From assembly GCA_963922205.1 (NCBI GenBank), contig CAWUHX010000265.1:310001-374000 (forward strand): a stretch of 64,000 nucleotides of DNA, written 5' to 3'. The position numbers were made by a program, and so were the translations under genes. This DNA is from Romanomermis culicivorax. Lineage: Eukaryota > Nematoda > Enoplea > Mermithida > Mermithidae. This document shows positions 1-10,193 of this stretch, piece after piece. How positions within the stretch are numbered: the first letter of the stretch is position 1; each line of letters opens with the position of its first letter. The notes under the pieces are model-generated. The model was not told the origin of the DNA and did no database searches. It was given only the letters and a program-made list of their open reading frames with translations.

Positions 1-61
1 TGTAAAATGCTGATTATTACATGAAATCTGATCACACCTAAGAGATACAACTGGTTGGGGG

Positions 62-938
62 TGTAACGTACCTGCTAAAGCAGTACTGTAAATATGTAGC
101 ATACTGTATATGATAGACATTTATTAAATATTATTTCATTTTCACATTTCATCGTCTCAAGGGTGTCTGGGATTCACACCCAAACATTCCTATAAAATTA
201 CGTGAAGCACTTTATTTTGATCCGCTCACACCCCGGTAGCCCAATTAAGATGCCCCAATTAATTTGCACAAATGGCAGCTGGTCCCCTAGAACCTACACT
301 AAACCACACATTCCACGGCTACTGTAATCCCCGGTAAAAATCGTAAACAACACCTGCACACAGTAAAATAAGTAAAAGCCCCGCCAGACAGTAGTCTCAA
401 GTGCAATGGTAGCGATGGCCCCACAAAACATGTGTATTCAGAGAAACAGATACAGGAAGCATGCTCAGAAGCACAGAGGTGTGGCTAAGCCCACCGTAGA
501 AAGCAAGCGAAGCACGAAAAGCATACAGTACCAGGAAAGCATTAGAAAGGCGTGACTAAGTAAGCATGAAAAGCTAAGCAGGAAGCGACGATTGGCTGGA
601 GAAGATGGACAGAAGCACCACCTCCCGGGACGCCCAGCGAATGGCCAAAAACGTCGTATTTAAAGAGAAGCAAAGCCTGATTTTGTTATTGTTGTAATTC
701 TTCGTTTTCAATCCGCAGCTGTTCATTTTTATTTGCAAGCAACCCTTTTCGAAAGCAGTTAAACCAAGTCGTATTTTTATTTGCAAGCAAACGCGCCGTC
801 CAATTTTGTGTAGTCGACGTTCAAGCGACCGTCGACCATTTGTTGTATTATCATAGCCATTCCGCCCCGCGCCCCGTTTTGTTCGCCGTAACGTCCAATT
901 GGTTAAAGTAAAGTGCTTCACAAAATCTAGTCGTTACA
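62..938 (+). repeat. 5' LTR of element A
   Basis: The repeat starts TGTAACG and ends GTCGTTACA, and is matched along its whole 877 bp by 8383-9259. It is related to the two minus-oriented solo LTRs at 16.9 and 18.9 kb: their reverse complements begin with nearly the same 70 bases, but the 3' parts differ, so they are a subfamily. Confidence 0.95.
657..665 (+). promoter_or_regulatory. TATA-like box in 5' LTR of element A
   Basis: TATTTAAAG lies in the position that aligns with a canonical TATAAAAG in the 3' LTR of element B (24949). The same sequence recurs at 8978-8986 in the 3' LTR. Its role as promoter is inferred from position. Confidence 0.45.
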
Positions 939-943
939 TATTT

Positions 944-961
944 TGGTGACCATACCATACC
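944..961 (+). other. Primer-binding site region of element A
   Basis: Six bases after the 5' LTR the sequence reads TGGTGACC, the start expected for a tRNA 3'-end complement. The first eight bases agree with a tRNA-Trp type site, but the match does not continue, so the primer tRNA is uncertain. Element B has a variant of the same stretch after its 5' LTR. Confidence 0.5.
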
Positions 962-1184
962 GTTAACCACTGGAACTCCCTGCCCCCAATTAGGTGTACT
1001 CTTATCCGGGCATCTCGAAGCATCAGATGATACAGTAATAATTATTTCCTACAGTAAGACAGTATTCATAGAAAGCAAACTGGAAATCCCCTCCAACGAA
1101 ATGTTAAGCGATACATTTGTATGAATACAGCGTGAAGCAAAAATTGAAGCAGCATTTAAGCAGAAATCCCAGCGTAAACCGAGA

Positions 1185-2162
1185 ATGACCCACCAAACAC
1201 AAGATCATTTAGGAGAAATCGTTAGAGGGCAGATAAACAATTTATTTTCTGAACATTTTTGTACTCTATGCACACAATTGAATCAGAATACAGTAAACCC
1301 TACCCTAATAGACGATCTAAGAACAGCAAACATTCGTAATAACATCGCAAATAATTTTTATGCGAAACCTACAGTATTCACAGGCGGCGTGACCCAACAT
1401 TTTGGTGAATGGAATAAACGTTTAGAACAATTCATGGCACTTCAAGGAATGAAAGATACAGGCATACAGTTAAAGTTGGCATGTTTAGAGATTCATTTAG
1501 GAGGAGCCACGTTAGCAAAATTCAAAAGTTTAGCCAATTCAGAAAACCCTCCCCACACATACGAGCAGTATAAAGTCACATTACAGGCCTTTTTCTCAAA
1601 CAATCAAGATAATGAGCTACATCAACAATTTTTACGCGAAAGAAAACAAAAGCGATCAGAAACAGTAACTGAATTTTTGTTAGATCTAGAACACCTCGCA
1701 ACCCTCACCTACCCTAACTTTAACACAGATGCACGAGAAATGATCATAAAACCCCTCTTTGTAGAAGGCATGCAAAACGAAATCAGGGAAGCAATTAAGT
1801 ATAGAGGGTACGCAACTTTAAAAGAAATGTCAGATGAAGCAGCTTACATCGAACAGCAAATTCTTAGAAATGAGTTAAAGTCTAATGCCCTTCCATTTAT
1901 ACCCCCAAAACCCGAACCCATCTTTTCCCTAACCAAAAATACAGACCAGCAGGACCTCTTGCATCAGTTACAACAACAAATAAAAGATTTACAGTTGCAG
2001 ATCAAACAAAAACCTCATTCCCCACAACAGAGTAACTACAACAATTTCAGTAACAACACTTACAGCAGGAATAATGCTTACAGGAATAATACTACCCCTA
2101 GGCAACCCACATGCTTCCAGTGTGGACAACTTGGACACGTAGCTCGTAATTGTAATCAGTAG
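1185..2162 (+). CDS. gag: Gag polyprotein of element A
   Basis: An open frame of 325 aa. The central region (about residues 60-215) has the helical capsid-like character of Ty3/gypsy Gag. Residues 255-275 are Gln-rich and the end carries one intact CCHC zinc knuckle, starting CFQCGQLGHV (C-X2-C-X4-H-X4-C). The frame then stops; the alignable copy in element B continues without a stop at this point, and element A is one base shorter there, so the stop at 2160-2162 is probably a 1-base deletion, not the true end of Gag. The 5' part is closely matched by 16135-16888. Gag would form the particle and package element RNA. Confidence 0.9.
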   Translation: MTHQTQDHLGEIVRGQINNLFSEHFCTLCTQLNQNTVNPTLIDDLRTANIRNNIANNFYAKPTVFTGGVTQHFGEWNKRLEQFMALQGMKDTGIQLKLACLEIHLGGATLAKFKSLANSENPPHTYEQYKVTLQAFFSNNQDNELHQQFLRERKQKRSETVTEFLLDLEHLATLTYPNFNTDAREMIIKPLFVEGMQNEIREAIKYRGYATLKEMSDEAAYIEQQILRNELKSNALPFIPPKPEPIFSLTKNTDQQDLLHQLQQQIKDLQLQIKQKPHSPQQSNYNNFSNNTYSRNNAYRNNTTPRQPTCFQCGQLGHVARNCNQ

Positions 2163-2707
2163 GCATCCGAAAATCATGTGAAATTTGTTTTCGTAATAAT
2201 CACAGTACACGTGATTGTGAAAGCCGATGCATCCACTGCTCCCAAACAGGACATAGATCTGATAACTGCCTTTCAAAACCCTACTCAAATTTTCAATGTT
2301 TTCTATGCAAGCAGAGAGGTTATACAAGCAGGTACAGTCCGAATCAAAAAAGTCGTAATATCAAAAATTGCATTGAGTACAGGCAACCCCAACCCCTAAT
2401 GGACATCGATGACCCTGCATTCTACTCAACTTTACCCCCCATAACTAATGGCCCTCAGACTACTTTAGGAACTATAATGCCCACTACTCACCGCCGTAGT
2501 CAGGAGGAGTATGTCCTCGACCTGGACGTACCCGATTGGTGCGCCATGTCACCACCCCCCACGCCCCAAGCCCCCAAAATCGAAAAATTGCCACCCACCA
2601 TCCCGGCAGACTACAAGATCCCCCAAAAACAAGACACCAAATCGCCCACCACCCCCGAAACACTATCCAAAACAGGCCGTAACCTTTTGCCCTCCTCCAC
2701 AGCCTGA
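2163..2707 (+). pseudogene. gag: Frameshifted C-terminal part of Gag: further zinc knuckles and linker
   Basis: In another frame than the main gag ORF this stretch encodes two more intact CCHC knuckles (starting CEICFRNNH and CIHCSQTGH) and a third degenerate one in which the His and last Cys are replaced. A Pro-rich linker follows (open from 2399, 102 aa). Element B holds the same series and there the last knuckle is intact, so the family ancestrally had four knuckles in a row. Four is more than the one or two usual in Ty3/gypsy Gag. The linker is also recognisable at 18.1-18.4 kb. Confidence 0.75.
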
Positions 2708-2761
2708 CCCCCGAACCTTATAGATTCCGCCCCCGCCAAACATTATTACCGACCCCCACAA

Positions 2762-4816
2762 GTGAGCAAATCCAAACCCCATCCCATGACTCATCTTCTA
2801 AACTTTTACAGACTGTTCAGATCACAAACCAGCCCCCCCCCTCAGTTCAAAATCGAAAAACGACAACACTCGCCACGCCAAACCAACCAGAGCGGAAAAA
2901 TACAGTGCCCTGCCGCCTCTGCTAAAACATTGGATTGGCCGATGTTTTGTATTTTTCTCTGTATAATAATCCCCACATCGTGTAGTGCCCAATTTCAGAT
3001 CTGTGGAACTTCATTGAGTGGTCACTCGGTCAGCATACCAAAACTTGTATCATGCATGCCCCCTTCCACTGTAGACAAACCAGTACAGACATTCAGAAAA
3101 ATCTATATCCCCTCCACTAAACCTCACATTACAGATGCATACAAATGCAGTGTCCGCAAATGGAAAATTTGTACTAATACAGGATTTTTTGGCTCAAAAG
3201 CTATTGTCTTCGACCAAACCAAAATGCAAAATCTAACCCCGCATGTTTGTAAGGCAATCGTTATAGACAAAGAACACAACGGTCATAAATTATACGAAAC
3301 TCAACCAGGATTTTGGTCAACAAACAACTCCCTAAGCGTAGAATACACATGGTGTTGTACAGACCACTGTACGCCAGTCACTAACATCATCATAGAAATA
3401 GGAGAAATAGCATCTTGGAATGGAAAATCTATGACAGGTACATTACGTGACCTAGGGTCATGCAAACCAACATCAGGTCATTGTATAACAACGGACGGGT
3501 CCATTATCTGGAATGAAACCGCATTCGAAAACCTATGCCCTTTTGAATACAAAAATACACATCCCATCAAACTCACGCAAACCCACATGATAATAGAAGA
3601 GCTACAAGGTGCATTCTCCATCAAAAGTACACTCTTTTCGAACCCCAACTGCCCAGAAATCCAAGACAGTGTCCTCACCGAACAGGGCATTGTTGTCCAG
3701 CTAGATAAAAGCACCCCACATCGTAACGCCTTTTTAACTCCAAAAACCAACAAAACTCATACTACACTACACATTTTTGATGATTTTGAACCGATTAACG
3801 CAAAACTAAACTATCTAGCAGATAAAATCCAGGAATTTGAAATCCAAAATTTCAAAAACGTTTGGAGTGAATTATGCAGACAGGCACAGCGTCACCCTGA
3901 TCTAGTATGGCAAATTTTGCGCCTTGATGCAACCCTTTGGGCGCGTGCATTCCTACAGCGAACCGACATACTAGCGGAATTCACAGGAGAAGCCCTCACA
4001 GTCTGGCCCTGTAAGCAAGTAAACGCATCCAAAGTCTTTTACAACCATAAAATCAACCAAACATGCTACAAACTTTTACCTATTCTGGTAGGAACTGAAC
4101 TCATGTTTTCGAATCCCGGAGGCAACGATTTGACCTTTTTCTCACAAACTGTTGACTGCCATCACATGCATGTAGCCCTTTACAAACAGAATAATACGTG
4201 GGTCAGTGAAACAGGATCCCCGCATGTCACAAATCTACCTTTAGAAATTGTCTGGAACCAAAATTTCTCCCTTTTCCATTTTAACACACCCGCAATTTTT
4301 CATGATCAACTCACAACAATTTCCACAAACTTACTCTTTTTGAAACAATACATTTACAAAACTCATACACTTGAAAAGGTTGTTAAAAAACTCCTCAGTT
4401 ACACCGCCCAAATGTCTCTCAACTCAGACACAGTTTACAACATGATCTCAGGCAGTGGCCAAGCAATCGGAAATACCCTCTCTGGCGCCAGTCAAGGCAT
4501 AGAACATGTAATAACTGGTACTATCCAAAGCCTCACTGAAGGACTACATAACTTACTCAAAGGAGCCCTGCAAATCATTATCAATCTAGCCGTTATTACT
4601 GTAGTCATTGCAGGCGTCTTTTACTCCTTCCTCATTCTTCGAAAATATTTCCCTTTCCCGAAGCATCAGGTTACAAATGAACATGCATACGAAATACCAT
4701 CACACAGCAGGCATTTACATGAGACCATTCCCCCATCATTCCGCCATGCCCTTTTAGAATTAGCTAATTGTCGTGGTGGCCCAAACTCAGCAGAAATACG
4801 TCCTTGTCGATATTGA
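2762..4816 (+). CDS. env: Envelope-like membrane glycoprotein between gag and pol
   Basis: An uninterrupted frame of 684 codons. After about 55 polar residues comes a hydrophobic segment with a signal-peptide-like end (about residues 57-77, ...PTSCSAQ), then a Cys-rich ectodomain of about 510 residues with at least seven N-glycosylation sequons (NNS, NET, NKT, NAS, NQT, NNT, NFS). A Gly/Ser-rich stretch precedes one strong transmembrane helix near residue 620, followed by a tail of about 55 residues. This is the plan of a type I viral envelope glycoprotein. I cannot assign it to a family from memory. The start codon is uncertain because the first 55 residues could be linker. The ORF overlaps the protease frame by 44 bases. 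Its openness contrasts with the broken pol behind it. Confidence 0.75.
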   Translation: MSKSKPHPMTHLLNFYRLFRSQTSPPPQFKIEKRQHSPRQTNQSGKIQCPAASAKTLDWPMFCIFLCIIIPTSCSAQFQICGTSLSGHSVSIPKLVSCMPPSTVDKPVQTFRKIYIPSTKPHITDAYKCSVRKWKICTNTGFFGSKAIVFDQTKMQNLTPHVCKAIVIDKEHNGHKLYETQPGFWSTNNSLSVEYTWCCTDHCTPVTNIIIEIGEIASWNGKSMTGTLRDLGSCKPTSGHCITTDGSIIWNETAFENLCPFEYKNTHPIKLTQTHMIIEELQGAFSIKSTLFSNPNCPEIQDSVLTEQGIVVQLDKSTPHRNAFLTPKTNKTHTTLHIFDDFEPINAKLNYLADKIQEFEIQNFKNVWSELCRQAQRHPDLVWQILRLDATLWARAFLQRTDILAEFTGEALTVWPCKQVNASKVFYNHKINQTCYKLLPILVGTELMFSNPGGNDLTFFSQTVDCHHMHVALYKQNNTWVSETGSPHVTNLPLEIVWNQNFSLFHFNTPAIFHDQLTTISTNLLFLKQYIYKTHTLEKVVKKLLSYTAQMSLNSDTVYNMISGSGQAIGNTLSGASQGIEHVITGTIQSLTEGLHNLLKGALQIIINLAVITVVIAGVFYSFLILRKYFPFPKHQVTNEHAYEIPSHSRHLHETIPPSFRHALLELANCRGGPNSAEIRPCRY

Positions 4817-5300
4817 TACCCCCAGAACTCCTGCAATCGAACTCATTAATCAAATTCACCAATCTGGATCAAATAAGCCACCCCAGAATGTGCCTGAGAA
4901 ACATACCCCTCAGATTCCGATCACACTTAATGACAAACTAACTACAAAAGGCATGATTGACACTGGTGCAGTATACTCACTCATTGATTCATGAATCGCT
5001 CAAATCTTACAACTAGACATGAAAACCCTGCTAGTCCAAGCCAAAGCAGCAAACAACCTCCCGATTCACTTTGTAGGAACCACTTTTGTTACAGTAACAG
5101 CCCAAACTATCCAGGAAACAATAATGGTCCATGTACAAAAAGATTGCACAGCAGATGTCCTTCTAGGCAAAAACTTTCTCAGTCGATTTTCGGAATACAC
5201 TATCAACAATCAGAAGTCCCAGGTCAAATTTGGCAATGTCATACTACCCTGTGATGGCCTGGAATATAGTCCCCTTTTGACCACGGTGGAACCTACTTAG
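4773..5300 (+). pseudogene. pro: Retroviral-type aspartic protease (broken by one stop)
   Basis: The frame opens inside the end of the envelope-like ORF and carries the protease active-site motif MIDTGAVYSLID. A TGA at 4992-4994, just after the motif, interrupts the frame, which continues in phase to 5300 with a LLGKNFL segment that fits the second conserved protease region. A further frame change near 5300 separates it from RT. A minus-strand relative of the same protease is found at 12325-12640, where the motif reads DIGA. Confidence 0.75.
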
Positions 5301-7149
5301 ATGAGAAACTAGAATTACCCACCCATACAGTAACCGAATTTACTGTCCCCTTGCCCAAATTGTATCTACAGGTTAAACACAAGCAGAATCCCAAAGTTCA
5401 TTTCCCAGCTTGTGTATCTGAAAACCAAAACAGTCGCATACGCATATCCGTCCTAAACACACAAGACACGCCCCAAACTCTTTACCCTGGAACATGCATT
5501 GGTACAGTCTCATGTTACATCCCAAAACAAGATGCTCCTGCTAAAGCAACCCCCTCGACACAAAACCAGCCAAACCGTTTTGATACATTCGCATGGTTAA
5601 AACAAAATGTTAACTTAACCTCCAGTGACCTTACAGAAGCAGAAAAAACCCAACTCCTACGCGCCCTATCCAAGTACCCTACATTATATGCTAAATCAAA
5701 AATGGACGTAGGTAGAACCACCCTTGTTTCAAATACAATTGACACCAATGGCTCCCAACCCATACGTAGACACCTTTTTCGGACTTCCCCAAAGGAAAAG
5801 CAAATCATACAAGCAGAAGTGGAGCAACTCGCAGCAGCAGGTGTCATAAGCCAGAGCAATTCTCCATGGTGCACCAATACAGTTTTAGTCCCCAAAAAAG
5901 ATAGTGGCCATCGTTTATGCATTGACTTTCGAGGCCTCAATAAAGTAACCAAGAAAGATACCTATCCCCTGCCCCGCATAGACGAAATTCTAGACACCCT
6001 GCATGGAATGAAATATTTTACGTCCCTTGACCAATCCAATGCCTATTATTCCATTCCCATTGCAGAAGCAGACAGAGAAAAAACAGCCTTTCATGGCTCA
6101 GCCGGACAATATCAGTTTAACTACCTCCCCTTTGGCCTCACTAACGCCCCAGCCACATTCCAAAGGTTAATGGATGTTATCTTTTCAGGATTGCAATGGA
6201 ACACATGCCTTGTCTATCTCCACGATGTTTTAGTCTTTGCAGAATCCCATGCCCAAATGCTAGAATGCTTAGACAATATCCTCACTCTTTCTCTAAAGCA
6301 GGTCTTAAACTAAACATACAAAAGTGCAAATTCTGCCAGCCCCAAGTCCAATACTTAGGTCACGTCATTTCGCAGCAAGGCATTTCACCCGACCCCAATA
6401 AGGTACAATCCATCTATGACATACCCACGCCCAAAAGCTCCAAAGAAGTTAAGTCATTCCTTGGCCTATCCTCTTATTATCGTAGATTCATCCCGAATTG
6501 CTCCCAAATTTCCAGCCCCCTCACAGCGTTACTCAAAAAGAATTCGGAATTTTCCTGGGGGCCTGAACAACAAAATGCATTCACTAAACTCAAAGAGCTC
6601 CTAATTCATGCCCCAATACTGCAGCATCCCGATTTCACCAAACCGTTTATTTTGCAAACTGACGCCTCAAAACTCGGAATCGGCACCATTCTCAGCCAAT
6701 TAGACAGTAAAGGTCAGGATCGCCCCATGGCTTTTGGGAGCCGCACATTGAAACCCACAGAATGCAACTACCCAATAACTGAGTTGGAAACCCTTGCAGT
6801 AGTTGAGTTTATCAAGTATTTCCGCCCCTATCTGTTCCAGCAACATGTTATTGCTCACACTGACCACACTGCAGTTCAGGCAGTCTTGCAGAAAGAAAAC
6901 CCATCCCCTCGCATCGCCGGTTGGGGATTGGCCCTCTCCGGTATTCAGCTAGACATTCGACCTAAGAAAGGCACTGCTAACTGCAATGCAAACGCTATTT
7001 CTCATTTCCCCTCACAGACAGCGAAGCAATCTTTCGATATTGAGCAACTAGAAACCCCCCCCCCCCCTGAAATATCAACCATCAATTCTATTCTTGAAGC
7101 TGAAGCAATTGAACAAGAAGAGCTACAGAAAAATTTTGCTGAACTTTAA
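5301..7149 (+). pseudogene. pol: Reverse transcriptase and RNase H of element A
   Basis: The RT is read at 5351-6313 (fingers and palm: LVPKKDSGHRLCIDFRGLN, the FTSLDQSNAYY block) and continues in another frame from about 6260 (KCKFCQPQVQYLGH, RRFIPNCSQ). The catalytic YXDD box is YLHD, i.e. the second catalytic Asp is His, so this copy should lack polymerase activity. RNase H follows (about 6640-7020) with the DAS, E and HTDH motifs typical of gypsy elements. The frame ends at a TAA at 7147-7149, after which the integrase N-terminus goes on in the same phase. Breaks: frame change near 6260-6310 and the terminal TAA. Confidence 0.85.
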
Positions 7150-8352
7150 CCCACTGATGCAGCTGTCAAAAGTATTTTAGCAAAAATCGCCCAAAAACAC
7201 CCCCTTACTATGATCAAATTTGCAGTGCATCAAAACATCCTCTTTCGTATAATCAACAAACAGGCCAAACTATACATCCCCAAGTCACAAATCCAACATC
7301 TCATCGCCTCACATCATGACAGCAAATTCACAGGCCATTTCGCTGCCCGGAAAACTTTACACTTGCTCAGGCAAAAATATTTTTGGCCCCAAATGAGCCT
7401 TGATATCAAACGTTATTGCAAAACTTGCCACCCATGCCACACAAAAAGCCCTCTGGCACAAAATACATGCAAATCTGGTACCAATTCAGCCGACTGGCCC
7501 ATTTGATAAGAGTCGGTGTTGATTGCATGGGGCCTTTACCCCTCACTGAAGACAGCAACTGATTCATTGTCGTTTTCATCGATTATTTCACCAAGTATGT
7601 GGAGGCATTTCCGACTCCTGATATCACTGCAGCCACTATCGCCAAGTTATTCATAACCAAAATTGTTTGCCATCATGGCTCCCCAAAAATCATCCATTGT
7701 GATCATAGCTCCGATTTTGTACCCGATCTCTTCTCACGGATCACTAGTTTATGCAACACTTAGAAAATTCATACCACCCCATACCATCCCATTGCCAATG
7801 GAGAAGTTGAGCATTGCAACCAGACCCCAGCCACCCATATCCACATGTACATCAATTCAAATCACACTGACTGGGATACTTATCTACCCTATGCCCTTTT
7901 TTCGATTAAAATTCATAAGAATGATAGCACTTCGTGTCCCCCATTTGAATTACTCCACGGTAGACAGCCTAATCTTCCATCAGATGCAGCCTTAAATTTT
8001 TTCCCCACATCCTACATGGTTGATCTAGACGATTACGCCCTTCATGTAAAATCTCACTTTACACAAGCACGCTCAACCGTACAGAAAAACTTGCAAAAAG
8101 CCTAAGATCACTATACCCTTCAGTATAACAAGCATGCTCAGAACATCCATTACACTGCAGGTGATCTTATTCTCTACAACAATCATTCGTGTAAACAAGG
8201 GCTGACTCCCAAATTGCTCCCTCACCAAAACGGGCCTTATACAGTTACAAATTTCATGTACCCCAACGTTACACTCAAACACCCCCATAAGAATATCACA
8301 TTTACGGTACATGTGATCGAGACAACCCCATTCTACCCTCAGAAGCCTTGAA
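7150..8352 (+). pseudogene. pol: Integrase of element A (several stops and frame changes)
   Basis: The N-terminal HHCC zinc finger is visible at about 7300-7440 (His pair, then CKTCHPCH). The catalytic core follows in another frame, from about 7510: the first Asp in GVDCMGP, the second in IHCDHS, the Glu in ANGEVEHCN, so the DDE triad is still present. The core is interrupted by TGA at 7559-7561 and by a TAG near 7760. The C-terminal domain runs from about 8110 to 8350 after another stop at 8103. Layout and motifs are those of Ty3/gypsy integrases. Confidence 0.8.
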
Positions 8353-8370
8353 CCAGGACGTTCAACTCCG

Positions 8371-8382
8371 GAAGGAGGGAAA
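8371..8382 (+). other. Polypurine tract of element A
   Basis: The purine run GAAGGAGGGAAA lies immediately before the 3' LTR, where plus-strand DNA synthesis is primed. Element B has an analogous tract at about 24342-24354. Confidence 0.8.
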
Positions 8383-9259
8383 TGTAAAGTACCTGCTAAA
8401 GCAGTACTGTAAATATGTAGCATACTGTATGTGATAGACGTTTATTAAATATTATTTCATTTTCACATTTTATTGTCTCAAGGGTGTCTGGGATTCACAC
8501 TCAAACATTCCTATAAAATTAGGTGAAGTACTTTATTTTGATCTGTTCACACCCCAGTAGCCCAATTAAGATGCCCCAATTAATTTGCACAAACGGCAGC
8601 TGTTCCCCTAGAACCTACACTAAACCACACATTCCACGGCTACCGTAATCCCCCGTAAAAATCCTAAACAACACCTGCACACAGTAAAATAAGTAAAAGC
8701 CCCGCCAGACAGTAGTCTCAAGTGCAACGGTAGCGACGGCCCCACAAAACATGTGTATTCAGAGAAACAGATACAGGAAGCATGCTCAGAAGCACAGAGG
8801 TGTGGCTAAGCCCACTGTAGAAAGCAAGCGAAGCACGAAAAGCATACAGTACCAGGAAAGCATTAGAAAGGCGTGACTAAGTAAGCATGAAAAGCAAAGC
8901 AGGAAGCGACAATTAGTTGGAGAAGATGGACAGAAGCACGACCTCCCGCGACGCCCAGAGAGTGGCCAAAAACGTCATATTTAAAGAGAAGCAAAGCGTG
9001 ATTTTGTTATTGTTGTAATTCTTCGTTTTCAATCCGCAGCCGTTCATTTTTATTTGCAAGCAACCGTTTTCGAAAGCAGTTAAACGGAGTCGTATTTTCA
9101 TTTGCAAGCAAACGCGCCATCCAATTTTGTGTAGTCGACATTCAAGCGACCGTCGACCATTCGTTGTGTTATCGTAGCTGTTCACCCCCACGCCCCGTTT
9201 TGTTCGCCGTAACGTTCAATTGGTTAAAGTAAAGTGCTTCACAAAATCTGGTCGTTACA
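8383..9259 (+). repeat. 3' LTR of element A
   Basis: An 877-bp repeat of 62-938, identical in length, ending GTCGTTACA directly before the GGGGG duplication. It contains the TATTTAAAG box at 8978-8986. Confidence 0.95.
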
Positions 9260-9264
9260 GGGGG

Positions 9265-9690
9265 AGGTAAACCAAAAATTTTTGAGTGGCATAATGAAAT
9301 TTTTAAAATTCCAAAAGTCCAAAATTGTCCCAAAAGAGCAATTTTCTGAAAGTTTTTCGAGTTGGGCGTCCTCTTTGATGTTAGGAGGGGGTGATGTGAT
9401 GGAGGTGTGGGGGGATGACCGTCTTGGAGAAGAGAAAAGTTGTGGGCTTGCTCTACTCACTGAAATATAACATGGGAATCTTACTAAAATGGCAAACTCA
9501 AATTGATCCCCTTTAATTTTAATAAAAACACAATGAGCTATATTGATAAAAACATAGCAGGATAGCCGGTATTTGGTGAAAGGTTGTTTGCAATTGGTGT
9601 ATAACATTATGATTCTCCATTCCTTGGCCTTACAATCGCATAAAAATCATATAACGCTTTTATTTTTGCCCGTAGGCACACAATGAACGA
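9265..9690. other. Intergenic stretch, nothing recognised
   Basis: Short open frames exist on both strands, but I see no motif, repeat pair or splice structure in them. Confidence 0.5.
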
Positions 9691-9699
9691 ATAATAATA

Positions 9700-10180
9700 C
9701 AGTGGTTATAGTAATGCGACGTTTCGGTAGTCTACCTACTACCTTCCTCAGGCGACAATAAACTCCTTTTTACAAAATTCGCTGCTTGAGGGAATTGAAC
9801 CCTGGTTGTTTGATTGAGAGTCTAGAGCGCTACCACTGGGCCATTGGGGCCAGTAGTGACTTGTTTAGAAGTCCTATATATCCTGACTTGGTGGTACTAG
9901 TTCAGACTTGGGTACCTGTCTGTTGCCCTTCTAAGGAATGCTTGGTTCCATATGTGGCCTATTTCAATGCTCTTACTACCTACATTTTTTGACCCCACTT
10001 TTTCCATCTCAATGGTTTCTCTGATCTTCCTTTTGTAGGCATTAGGCTCTTGGGCAAGTATGGTGGTATTGTCAAAATTGGGTGTACATCCACATGATAG
10101 GCAATGTTCGGCCACACCACTTTTCTCAAGGCTCAGGTTCTTAAGGGCATTTCTGTGTTCTCAAAAGGTCATGTTCTCAA
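9700..10180 (-). pseudogene. Penelope-like element remnant: C-terminal part of endonuclease and 3' tail
   Basis: On the minus strand the peptide from about 10165 to 9897 contains AEHCLSCGCTPNFDNT, a Cys/His-bearing region followed by ILAQE and YKRKIRETIE. This order is characteristic of the end of the GIY-YIG-type endonuclease of Penelope-like retroelements. Downstream, at 9718-9760, is a stretch (plus-strand CGACGTTTCGG...CTTCCTCAGG) of the kind seen at the 3' end of such elements. Only this end is present; RT is absent, as expected of a 5'-truncated insertion. The upstream end is cut by the MITE at 10194. Confidence 0.65.
9779..9858 (-). repeat. tRNA-like sequence (degenerate)
   Basis: The minus strand shows an A-box-like TGGCCCAGTGG and a B-box-like GGTTCAATTCC at tRNA spacing, with a weak T-stem. 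The anticodon stem and acceptor do not pair, so it is not a working tRNA; it is more likely a fragment of a tRNA-derived SINE lying in or beside the Penelope-like remnant. Confidence 0.4.
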
Positions 10181-10193
10181 AAGAGTTCCAAAG

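Larger units (their letters stand above)
57..9264 (+). mobile_element. Ty3/gypsy LTR retrotransposon A with envelope-like gene (full length)
   Basis: A complete provirus-like element. Two 877-bp LTRs (62-938 and 8383-9259) begin TGTAA and end TTACA. They are flanked by a 5-bp direct repeat GGGGG (57-61 and 9260-9264), the target-site duplication. The internal order is primer-binding site, gag, zinc-knuckle tail, envelope-like ORF, protease, RT/RNase H, integrase, purine tract. By eye the first 300 bp of the two LTRs differ at about 16 positions (roughly 5 percent), so the insertion is not recent. Gag and the envelope-like ORF are open, while pol carries stops, frameshifts and an altered RT active site, so the copy is not autonomous. 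Confidence 0.95.

Noticed and set aside
574-921. 115-aa minus-strand frame in the 5' LTR, with a relative at 8913-9191
   Set aside because: It lies wholly inside both LTRs, opposite to the element, has no domain, and is kept only because the LTRs are repeats.
3478-3753. Minus-strand frame opposite the envelope-like gene
   Set aside because: Shadow of the long plus-strand frame; no independent signals.
9779-9858. Functional tRNA gene on the minus strand
   Set aside because: Acceptor and anticodon stems do not pair, although A and B boxes are recognisable.
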